A stretch of DNA of 5,241 nt from Dehalococcoidia bacterium (GCA_030691805.1 JAUYDP010000354.1:1-5241); one strand, 5' to 3'; shown: positions 1 through 4,921, counted from the stretch's first letter. The notes: generated from the sequence alone by a model not told the origin. Numbers and translations: made by a program.

Positions 1-162
1 AAGCTAAGAGAGGCCTGCCGGCGAGACGAACCCCTTATGCCCGTGCTTATAGAAGCGGTCAAGACCCGCGCCACCCTGGGCGAGCTGATGGGCGTCTTCC
101 GTGAGGTTTATGGTGAGTACACCGATAAACCCGTGTTGGCCGGCAGCGCACTGGGGTGCTAA
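1..162 (+). CDS. Acyl-CoA mutase large subunit (methylmalonyl-CoA mutase family), C-terminal end only
   Basis: Frame 1 is open from the first base to TAA at 160-162 and gives 53 residues. The stretch MPVLIEAVKTRATLGELMGV followed by FREVYGEY matches the C-terminal helices of the substrate-binding (TIM-barrel) subunit of B12-dependent acyl-CoA mutases, which typically read PxIEAVxxxATLGEIxxVLREVFGEY. These enzymes rearrange the carbon skeleton of CoA thioesters (methylmalonyl-, isobutyryl-, 2-hydroxyisobutyryl-CoA) in the cytoplasm. The protein ends about 13 residues after GEY with no B12-binding domain. It is therefore the split type, in which the cobalamin-binding domain is a separate polypeptide. 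The substrate cannot be told because the specificity residues lie outside the window. The next gene starts one base after this stop, which indicates co-transcription and probably translational coupling. The family call is confident; the specific mutase is not. Confidence 0.82.
   Translation, partial: KLREACRRDEPLMPVLIEAVKTRATLGELMGVFREVYGEYTDKPVLAGSALGC
153..158 (+). promoter_or_regulatory. Ribosome binding site of the molybdenum hydroxylase gene
   Basis: GGGGTG lies five bases before ATG 164, inside the last codons of the mutase gene. It favours ATG 164 over the in-frame GTG at 101, which would add 21 residues with no family resemblance and overlap the mutase by 62 bases. Confidence 0.5.
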
Positions 163-163
163 G

Positions 164-2452
164 ATGACCTACTCTGTAGTTGGCAAAAGACTGCCCCGAA
201 TAGATGCTCCGACCAAGGCCACCGGCACGGCCATGTATGCTGCCGACATGTCCCTGCCCGGAATGCTGACGGCCAAGATCCTGCGGAGCCCTTATCCCCA
301 CGCCCGCATCCTTCGCATTGACGCCAGCCGAGCCCTGAAGCTGCCCGGCGTAAAGGCCGTACTGACAGGCCAGGATATCCCCAGGGTCAAATACGGATTC
401 ACCTTCCGCTTCCCTCAGTTCTGCGACGAATACATGCTGGCCGTGGACAGGGCCCGCTACCTGGGAGAAGGAGTTGCAGCGGTGGCCGCGGTAGACGAAG
501 ATACCTCGCTGGAAGCCCTGGAGCTTATCCGGGTGGACTACGAAGAGCTGCCCTTTGTCCTGGACCCGGAGGTGGCCATGAGACGTGGCTCGCCTCTCGT
601 GCACGATCTGGCTGAGCAAAACATCAGCGTTCACATGTCCCACAACTTCGGCGACGTACAGGAGGCTTTCCGGAGAGCCGACCACATCAGGGAGGACCGC
701 TTCAGCCTCCAGGTCCAGGCCCATGCCCCGATGGAGTCACACGCCGTCCTCGCCTCAGCCGACCCCAGCGGCAAGCTGACCCTCTGGGCGGCCAAGCAGA
801 GTCCGTTCCGGGTCCGTTACGCATTGTCCCGCACCCTGGAGCTCCCGGAAGGGATGATCAGGGTGATCCGGCCGGCCCTGGGAGGCGGCTTCGGCGGGAA
901 GGGCGAGATGATGTCCCTGGACTTCTGCGCCGCCTCCCTGGCCCGGAGCACGGGGCGGCCCGTCCGCATCGTCTATAGCCGGGAGGAGTCGCTCTGCACC
1001 ACCCGGGCCCGCCACCCCATGATCGTAGAGTTGAAGACTGGGGTCATGAAGGACGGGACCCTGCTGGCCCAGTCCTGCCGCATCGTCTCCGACGGGGGCG
1101 CTTACATGAGCTCCGGGCCCATAGCCACCTACGTCGCCGCTTCCCACTTGAACCTGCCCTACCGGTTGCCCAACTACAGGGTCGACGCATATCGGATATA
1201 CACCAATAAGCAACCCTCGGGGGCCATGCGGGGCCACGGCGCTCCCCAGCCCCGGTTCGCCATGGAGTGCCAACTGGACATGATCGCCGAAGACCTAGGC
1301 CTGGACCCGCTGGAATTGCGGCTGCGCAATGCTATAGACAGCGGCTACGTCGCTCCTAACGGCTACATAGTGCCCACCAGCGGCTTCAAGGAGACATTGC
1401 ATCGGGCGGCCCTGGCCTCGCGGTGGGAGCAACGCCCGACTCAGAAGCCCAACCGGGGGATGGGCCTGGCGGCCTACACCTTCCTCTGCGGCAACAGCAG
1501 CCACCTCTGGGACACCAAGGGCGCCATGTCCTCCGCTATCGTCACCCTGCAGGAAAACGGCACCGTACACCTGGTTACCGGGGCCTCTGACATCGGCCAG
1601 GGTACAGACACCGCCCTCTCTCAGATAGCTGCGGAGGAGTTGGGGGTGAAGCTGGAAGATGTGAACATCACGGCCGCCGATACTGAGCTATGTCCACTAG
1701 ACTGGGGCACCGGCGGCAGCCGGGTTACCTTTCAGGCGGGAAACGCCGTGCGCGGGGCGGCCCGGGAAGCCAGGAGGCAGGTCCTGGAGGCCGCGGCCGA
1801 CCACCTGGAGGCCCGCCCCGAGGACCTGGAACTGGTGGACCGGAGGGTCTACGTTAAGGGTAGTCCCGGCAAAGGACTGGACCTGTCTCAAGCCATCTCC
1901 TTGGCCATGGTCCAGGCCAGCGGCGCCCCTGTAATCGGCCGGGGTTCCTTCAACCAGAACGCCATGCTGCCCGATTTCGGCACAGGCATGGGCAACATGT
2001 CCTTTGCCTACGTCTTTGGCACGCAGGTGGCAGACGTCGAGGTAGACCACGAAACCGGGCAAGTATACATACATAAGCTAGCTGTGTTCCATGATTGCGG
2101 CTTTGCCATCAACCCGCTGTCTGTGGAAGGCCAGATTGACGGTTCTTCTATAATGGGAGCAGGCTACGCCCTGTCAGAGGAGCTTCAGCGACGAGACGGA
2201 ACAACCTTGAACCCATCCCTACTGGAGTACAAAATGCCGACGGCGCTGGATACCTGCGAGGTGATCGGCGGCCTGGTAGAGACCATAGACCCCGGAGGGC
2301 CTTACGGCGCTAAAGAGGCGGGCGAGGGGCTAATGGTGGGGTCGGCTCCAGCTATCGCTAACGCCGTCTACCAAGCTACCGGCGTCCGAATTAAGGACTT
2401 GCCCATCACGCCCGAGAAGGTTTTGAAGGCGTTGGAGGGGAAGAACAAATAG
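164..2452 (+). CDS. Xanthine dehydrogenase family molybdopterin-binding catalytic subunit, 4-hydroxybenzoyl-CoA reductase alpha-like
   Basis: This is a complete 762-residue large subunit of a molybdenum hydroxylase. It binds the Mo-pterin cofactor and hydroxylates, or in HcrA-type enzymes reductively dehydroxylates, its substrate in the cytoplasm. The N-terminus VGKRLPRIDAPTKATG starts the alpha/beta hammerhead domain (about residues 17-125). The two cofactor-binding domains follow (about 150-385 and 405-690). Visible motifs are GGGFGGK at 240-246, AMRGHG at 354-359, DIGQGT at 476-481, GGSRVTF at 517-523 and YGAKEAGEG at 714-722. E721 aligns with the catalytic glutamate of the family (Glu1261 in bovine xanthine oxidase). 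Length and motif wording (AMRGHG, GASDIGQG, GPYGAKEAGEG) resemble 4-hydroxybenzoyl-CoA reductase alpha, about 769 residues, more than xanthine dehydrogenase. The substrate remains an inference. The [2Fe-2S] and FAD subunits it would need are not downstream; they may precede the mutase gene. Family very sure, substrate unsure. Confidence 0.95.
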   Translation: MTYSVVGKRLPRIDAPTKATGTAMYAADMSLPGMLTAKILRSPYPHARILRIDASRALKLPGVKAVLTGQDIPRVKYGFTFRFPQFCDEYMLAVDRARYLGEGVAAVAAVDEDTSLEALELIRVDYEELPFVLDPEVAMRRGSPLVHDLAEQNISVHMSHNFGDVQEAFRRADHIREDRFSLQVQAHAPMESHAVLASADPSGKLTLWAAKQSPFRVRYALSRTLELPEGMIRVIRPALGGGFGGKGEMMSLDFCAASLARSTGRPVRIVYSREESLCTTRARHPMIVELKTGVMKDGTLLAQSCRIVSDGGAYMSSGPIATYVAASHLNLPYRLPNYRVDAYRIYTNKQPSGAMRGHGAPQPRFAMECQLDMIAEDLGLDPLELRLRNAIDSGYVAPNGYIVPTSGFKETLHRAALASRWEQRPTQKPNRGMGLAAYTFLCGNSSHLWDTKGAMSSAIVTLQENGTVHLVTGASDIGQGTDTALSQIAAEELGVKLEDVNITAADTELCPLDWGTGGSRVTFQAGNAVRGAAREARRQVLEAAADHLEARPEDLELVDRRVYVKGSPGKGLDLSQAISLAMVQASGAPVIGRGSFNQNAMLPDFGTGMGNMSFAYVFGTQVADVEVDHETGQVYIHKLAVFHDCGFAINPLSVEGQIDGSSIMGAGYALSEELQRRDGTTLNPSLLEYKMPTALDTCEVIGGLVETIDPGGPYGAKEAGEGLMVGSAPAIANAVYQATGVRIKDLPITPEKVLKALEGKNK

Positions 2453-2453
2453 C

Positions 2454-2466
2454 GGCGGTCTCCGCC
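2454..2466 (+). terminator. Weak hairpin just after the hydroxylase stop
   Basis: GGCGG, loop TCT, CCGCC forms a 5-bp GC stem starting one base past the stop codon, followed by the slightly T-rich TCTTAT. There is no real U-tract, so at best it is a weak or Rho-assisted operon end, and the stem may be chance in GC-rich DNA. Confidence 0.2.
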
Positions 2467-2617
2467 TCTTATCGCCACCATGGCCAGGGCCTCAAGAAAC
2501 TGGCGAATAAACTTTCCGCTGGGCTATCCGGCACATGGCAAGAAGAAAATGCGCTGGTCCGAGGCCGGGCCGCCGGGGTCAACCGGAGGATAAGGCGCTA
2601 CATCGCCTATCTGGAGC

Positions 2618-2623
2618 AAGGGG
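2618..2623 (+). promoter_or_regulatory. Ribosome binding site of the 85-residue protein
   Basis: AAGGGG lies five bases before ATG 2629. An alternative GTG start at 2623 would use GGAG at 2613-2616 with six bases of spacing and adds only two residues (Met-Ala). ATG 2629 was preferred for codon and spacing. Confidence 0.4.
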
Positions 2624-2628
2624 TGGCC

Positions 2629-2886
2629 ATGCCGGACAATGAGCGATCCAGCCACACCACCCGGGCCGAATGGATCCGCCACTGCCGGCGCACGGGCCTC
2701 TACGAGCAGGGCAGGCTGCTCTACGAGCGAGGAGGCCTCAGACTCGATAGCCTTTCCGAAGAAGCCCAGGTGGCCGTGGAAGAGGACTACCGGGTCTGCG
2801 TGCGGATGATGGCCAGAGAAGGGGCGGGGAAGAAGGCCCGGAGGGGGCGCGATCCCGAGACCGGGCAGGGGCGGCTTTTTCAGTAG
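2629..2886 (+). CDS. Small basic hypothetical protein with C-terminal QGRLF tail
   Basis: I do not recognise this family. The 85-residue product has a first half rich in Arg and aromatic residues (EWIRHCRRTGLYEQGRLLYE, about residues 15-34). An acidic helical stretch, LSEEAQVAVEEDYRVC, lies at about 42-57, and a Lys/Arg-rich linker leads to the last residues QGRLFQ. The regular spacing of hydrophobic residues suggests a compact helical domain, so it looks like a genuine protein rather than a chance frame. QGRLF fits the general QxxLF pattern by which bacterial DNA enzymes bind the sliding clamp, so a DNA-related role is possible but unproven. No signal peptide or membrane segment is visible. 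The frame stays open upstream to 2395 without a usable start codon, so this could also be the tail of a once longer gene. The gene is 176 bases from the hydroxylase and ends in TAG followed directly by TGA and TAA. Confidence 0.6.
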   Translation: MPDNERSSHTTRAEWIRHCRRTGLYEQGRLLYERGGLRLDSLSEEAQVAVEEDYRVCVRMMAREGAGKKARRGRDPETGQGRLFQ

Positions 2887-2898
2887 TGATAAGTACTG

Positions 2899-2933
2899 TC
2901 ACCATTTGGTGAAAACGCCATTTATGGTGAAAA
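2899..2933. repeat. Palindromic, directly repeated operator-like element
   Basis: TCACCATTTGGTGA at 2899-2912 is a palindrome with 6-bp arms around TT. A second copy, CCATTTATGG at 2918-2927, is itself palindromic and is likewise followed by TGAAAA. The two units read CCATTT-GGTGAAAA and CCATTTATGGTGAAAA, starting 16 bases apart, so each looks like one binding site for a dimeric regulator. The element sits 46 bases before the first codon of the broken gene at 2979 and just after the stop codons of the previous gene, where an autoregulatory operator would be expected. Function is inferred. Confidence 0.4.
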
Positions 2934-2978
2934 AGGGTTGGCACGAGCCGTATTCATTGATTGACTATCTTTCAGCAT

Positions 2979-3334
2979 ATGTTGAAATCGGCAGATACAG
3001 TGAAAGATTTTAATATTGAAAGAGGCGCAGAGGGCGCCCTGCGGATTTGCCTGGCTGATGTCCCCTTCCTCCGAGTGGAACAGGCCCAGATGAGGCCGCC
3101 ATAAACGGGGGCCAATTGGACCGCCTGGTGAAGGTGGATCTCCCAGATGGCCAGAGGATCCTGGCGTGTGAGATCAAGAAGAGCGGGCAGCCCAGGGTCG
3201 TAAGGGAGGCGGTCAATCAACTGCTCCGGTACAGGCAATCCCTTCATGGCGTCCTCTTTTTGGGAGGGGGCATGCAGGTAGCCGCCTTCTTCGTACCGGC
3301 GCCGGTGGCTCCCAGGGGGAGCCACCGCGCCTAA
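2979..3334 (+). pseudogene. Frameshifted, truncated gene with PD-(D/E)XK nuclease-like core
   Basis: ATG 2979 opens a 41-codon frame ending at TAA 3102-3104, with the hydrophobic stretch ALRICLADVPFLRVEQAQ. The reading continues convincingly one frame over from about 3101. It first gives INGGQLDRLVKVDLPDGQ, then ILACEIKKSGQPRVVREAVN, then QLLRYRQSLHG, ending at TAA 3332-3334. Loss of a single base near 3099-3101 (PP|INGG) would explain the split. The Asp of QLD followed by the ExK of ACEIKKSG is the arrangement of PD-(D/E)XK nuclease folds. The wording resembles the N-terminal domain of uncharacterised proteins that continue with a winged-helix or AbiEi-like region (from memory, not searched). 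After about 3250 the resemblance fades and the rest of such a protein is absent, so it is also truncated. A sequencing error could explain the frameshift but not the truncation. A TTG at 3116 could start a 72-residue remnant. Confidence 0.6.
3303..3327. repeat. Perfect 11-bp inverted repeat (hairpin)
   Basis: CGGTGGCTCCC (3303-3313), loop AGG, GGGAGCCACCG (3317-3327) form a perfect GC-rich stem at the end of the pseudogene. No T-run follows on the plus strand (CGCCTAATGG), so it is not a standard intrinsic terminator. It may be a transcript-stabilising hairpin, a repetitive palindromic element or a scar of the event that truncated the pseudogene. Confidence 0.5.
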
Positions 3335-3566
3335 TGGCCTTATGGTACGCGCTTGGCCCAGGGCTATTTCCTCTTGCTGGGCTGTTCGCCTTTCCAGGCG
3401 TTACGGTTAAACGCTATCATCGTTGCGCGGCAGATTCAATAGAAGAAGGTCTCCGTGACACCAAACTCGAGGAAGACCGGCGGTCGGCGAGCACAGAGGA
3501 GCGAAGCCAGGCACCCGGAACTTTCTGGACAGAAAGCCGAAGAAGTGGTGGTGCCGAAACAGGGCT
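3335..3566. other. Gene-free stretch
   Basis: I see no supportable gene here. A 78-codon forward frame begins at ATG 3334, overlapping the pseudogene stop, but it has no ribosome binding site and a low-complexity charged composition. The minus-strand frames show no recognisable motif. It probably represents decayed coding DNA plus the upstream region of the next gene. Confidence 0.5.
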
Positions 3567-3595
3567 TTGACAATAATACTTGACGGTGTTATTAG
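3567..3595 (+). promoter_or_regulatory. Candidate sigma-70-type promoter for the repeat protein
   Basis: TTGACA at 3567-3572 is a perfect -35 box. A 17-base spacer leads to TATTAG at 3590-3595 (4 of 6 matches to TATAAT), in the first AT-rich patch after several hundred GC-rich bases. Transcription would start near 3602 and give an untranslated leader of about 205 bases before the start at 3809. A second -35-like TTGACG overlaps the spacer at 3580-3585 without a well-placed -10. Confidence 0.5.
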
Positions 3596-3602
3596 ATAAC
3601 CG

Positions 3603-3808
3603 CCGCGAACAGTGCATGGGCTCAGGTCCGGCTGAGCGATACCAACCCAAAGTGATAAGCTCGCGGTCTGGCTACGGGCAGCAGCGTACCCGTCGCGAAG
3701 CTGCCCTGGGGGGCTGTGCTGTCGGTTGTAACCACCGGGGGATCGCGGACCAATCTTAAGTTCCAGAGCCGGGCGTCTCCCAGGGGAGATTAGGCGAGGG
3801 TAAGGCTG
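3603..3808 (+). other. Long, potentially structured 5' leader
   Basis: No gene is seen here, but several hairpins are. GCTCAG/CTGAGC is at 3620-3625 and 3632-3637. GGGCAGC/GCTGCCC is at 3676-3682 and 3700-3706, enclosing a further GCG/CGC pair. GTCTCC/GGAGAT is at 3775-3780 and 3785-3790, just before the ribosome binding site. GCCC/GGGC at 3703-3706 and 3711-3714 would compete with the second stem, so alternative folds exist. I could not match it to a named riboswitch. It may be a regulatory leader of the repeat protein, or simply GC-rich spacer. Confidence 0.3.
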
Positions 3809-4321
3809 TTGAAACCGCAACGCTTTAGGTCACTTCCGGCCTTGGCCGGGACTGCCCTGCTCGCCTTGCTACTGCAGGTCGGTACAACGCCACTAAAGGC
3901 CCAGGGAGGCTGCACCACCACCCGCGTTTCCGTGGCCTCCGACGGGAGCCAGGGCAATGGCGACAGCACGCAGAGTTCCATCGCTGCCAATGGGCGTTAC
4001 GTAGCCTTCGAGTCAGATACCACTAACTTGGTCGCCGGCGACACGAACGGGGCCTTCGATGTCTTCGTCCGTGACATGCAGACGGGCCAGACCACGCGCG
4101 TCTCTGTCGGCTGCGACGGAACCCAGAGCGATGGCAGGAGTGAGTTGCCTTCGGTATCCGCCGACGGGCGATACGTGGCCTTTCAGTCTGACGCCACTAA
4201 CCTGGTGCCGGAGGGCAAGACCATTGCCAGGGTGGACGTGTTCGTTCACGACCGGTTCTGCGGGGCGGTGACATGTTTGTACCTGCCGTTTGTAATACAG
4301 GGCGCTTCCGCTGGCTGGTAA
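3809..4321 (+). CDS. Short exported protein with two PD40/TolB-like beta-propeller repeats and YLPFV tail
   Basis: The start is TTG 3809, with GAGGG at 3796-3800 eight bases upstream; the product is 170 residues. Residues 1-31 form a signal peptide: a basic MKPQRFR, a hydrophobic LAGTALLALLLQV, and a likely signal peptidase I cut after LKA. Two 58-residue repeats follow, starting at TTRVSV (37) and TTRVSV (95). Each runs through an ANGRYVAF or ADGRYVAF strand, S-D-x-T-N-L-V, and a DVFVRD or DVFVHD turn. This is the pattern of WD40-like PD40/TolB-type propeller repeats, and GDTNGAFD in repeat 1 resembles a calcium-binding turn. The C-terminus CLYLPFVIQ resembles the YLPLV tails of many exported Chloroflexota proteins (from memory). 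A closed propeller needs more blades, so this is either a shortened family member or oligomerises. The role is unknown, probably extracellular or cell-surface. Confidence 0.85.
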   Translation: MKPQRFRSLPALAGTALLALLLQVGTTPLKAQGGCTTTRVSVASDGSQGNGDSTQSSIAANGRYVAFESDTTNLVAGDTNGAFDVFVRDMQTGQTTRVSVGCDGTQSDGRSELPSVSADGRYVAFQSDATNLVPEGKTIARVDVFVHDRFCGAVTCLYLPFVIQGASAGW

Positions 4322-4420
4322 CACACACGGTGCCAGATAATGGGTGGCCCTTATGGGTTTCGGACGGCAGTTGCTCTGGAGCAGGATGCTTGCGACGGCC
4401 AGGAAGGGAGCAGGCCGGAT

Positions 4421-4444
4421 GGTGCCAAACGGATCGTTTGCACC
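4421..4444. repeat. Imperfect hairpin
   Basis: GGTG-C-CAAACG, loop GAT, CGTTTG-CACC forms a stem of 6 plus 4 base pairs with one bulged C. It lies 100 bases after the repeat-protein stop and has no following T-run, so terminator function is doubtful. Confidence 0.35.
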
Positions 4445-4516
4445 AACGGCATCGCTCATCTCACGACGATGGTCAGTTATCACGTGCTGTGAGACTGAAA
4501 TAGGGAGGAAACTAAC

Positions 4517-4678
4517 ATGGCTATGACGCATCGAGCGGATACTAGATTCGGGGTAGGCGGGGCCACCTTAGCCAACATGGCTAACCTGGGACCTCCGGCG
4601 CAGCACCAACGTACAGAGCCCGTGCCTTCGATCTGGTCAGGATCTCAACCTCTCGTTGCTGTTTCTGGTTCAAGGTAA
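4517..4678 (+). CDS. Possible 53-residue small protein (doubtful)
   Basis: ATG 4517 is preceded by GGGAGG at 4503-4508 with eight bases of spacing, one of the best ribosome binding sites in the window. The frame runs to TAA 4676-4678. The peptide begins MAMTHRADTRFGVGG and is rich in Ala, Gly, Pro and Ser, with no membrane segment, motif or recognisable family. No promoter is evident directly upstream. It may be a real small protein, the severed start of a lost gene, or chance. The initiation signal is the only support. Confidence 0.25.
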   Translation: MAMTHRADTRFGVGGATLANMANLGPPAQHQRTEPVPSIWSGSQPLVAVSGSR

Positions 4679-4742
4679 CTGTCCTCATTCCTTAACTATG
4701 CGGACATTTTCCCTTAGCAGTGGCACGAATTTCACAAATTGA

Positions 4743-4770
4743 TTGACTTTTCCCCCCCAGGATGAATATT
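4743..4770 (+). promoter_or_regulatory. Weak promoter-like element with C7 tract in its spacer
   Basis: TTGACT at 4743-4748 is followed, after 16 bases that include seven consecutive C residues (4752-4758), by AATATT at 4765-4770 (4 of 6 matches to TATAAT). It is much weaker than the promoter 50 bases downstream and may be chance in AT-rich DNA. Confidence 0.25.
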
Positions 4771-4792
4771 TCAAAAACAGCCCAAAAAAAGC

Positions 4793-4823
4793 TTGACAGC
4801 CTGGAGAGGGGGGGGGATATACT
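4793..4823 (+). promoter_or_regulatory. Sigma-70-type promoter with poly-G spacer, candidate phase-variable switch
   Basis: TTGACA at 4793-4798 is a perfect -35 box and TATACT at 4818-4823 matches 5 of 6 positions of the -10 consensus. The 19-base spacer contains nine consecutive G residues (4808-4816). At G9 the spacing is two bases longer than the optimal 17, so slippage to G7 or G8 should strengthen the promoter and longer tracts should weaken it. This is the known arrangement of phase-variable promoters such as Neisseria meningitidis porA. A second TATACT follows at 4823-4828 in the repeat TATACTATACTATAG. Transcription would begin near 4830, about 90 bases before the downstream start codon. 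Confidence 0.65.
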
Positions 4824-4909
4824 ATACTATAGCCTAAGATTTTGGTAAAACTAAACTGTTACGCCAAATCCTGTTCTGCGTAAGAGATGGACATTACCTG
4901 CCAGCAAAA

Positions 4910-4917
4910 GGGAGGGG
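4910..4917 (+). promoter_or_regulatory. Ribosome binding site of the Pro/Thr-rich protein
   Basis: GGGAGGGG ends four bases before ATG 4922; its GGAGG core (4911-4915) is six bases from the start. This strong site settles the start, which is immediately followed by a signal-type hydrophobic N-terminus. Confidence 0.7.
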
Positions 4918-4921
4918 AACC

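Larger units (their letters stand above)
4322..4742. other. Gene-poor intergenic stretch
   Basis: This is the first part of a 600-base interval without a convincing gene. Forward frames of 60 and 76 codons here have no ribosome binding site and no recognisable domain. The contents worth naming are an imperfect hairpin at 4421-4444 and a 53-codon ORF with a strong ribosome binding site at 4517. From about 4680 the base composition turns AT-rich toward the promoter region. Confidence 0.45.

Noticed and set aside
101..163. Upstream GTG start for the molybdenum hydroxylase
   Set aside because: It would overlap the mutase by 62 bases and add 21 residues unlike any family N-terminus. ATG 164 has a ribosome binding site and the expected VGKxxPRIDA start.
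59..2074. Long minus-strand frames opposite the hydroxylase gene
   Set aside because: They are antisense shadows of GC-rich coding sequence, with low-complexity translations and no ribosome binding sites.
2480..2593. 37-codon forward frame between the hydroxylase and the small protein
   Set aside because: No ribosome binding site and no recognisable sequence.
2938..2953. TTGGCACG resembling the -24 element of a sigma-54 promoter
   Set aside because: The required GC of the -12 element is missing at the proper distance.
3010..3325. Minus-strand frames over the nuclease-like remnant
   Set aside because: The plus-strand reading has a coherent D...ExK core; the minus-strand translations show none.
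3334..3570. 78-codon forward frame
   Set aside because: No ribosome binding site, charged low-complexity translation, and no motif.
3630..3690. GGCTGAG followed by ACCC and CTGG, recalling a TPP riboswitch
   Set aside because: The conserved CTGATC box and the matching outer stems are absent.
3690..3740. GTCGCGAAGCTGCCC, recalling the ACGCAAAGC core of cyclic-di-GMP-I riboswitches
   Set aside because: Key core bases differ and the flanking receptor and tetraloop stems cannot be built.
3407..3820. Minus-strand frame of 137 codons across the leader region
   Set aside because: Pro/Arg/Ser-rich translation without motif. It runs against the promoter and gene on the plus strand.
4013..4531. Minus-strand 172-codon frame
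   Set aside because: Half of it is the antisense of the repeat protein and the rest has no recognisable sequence or start signal.
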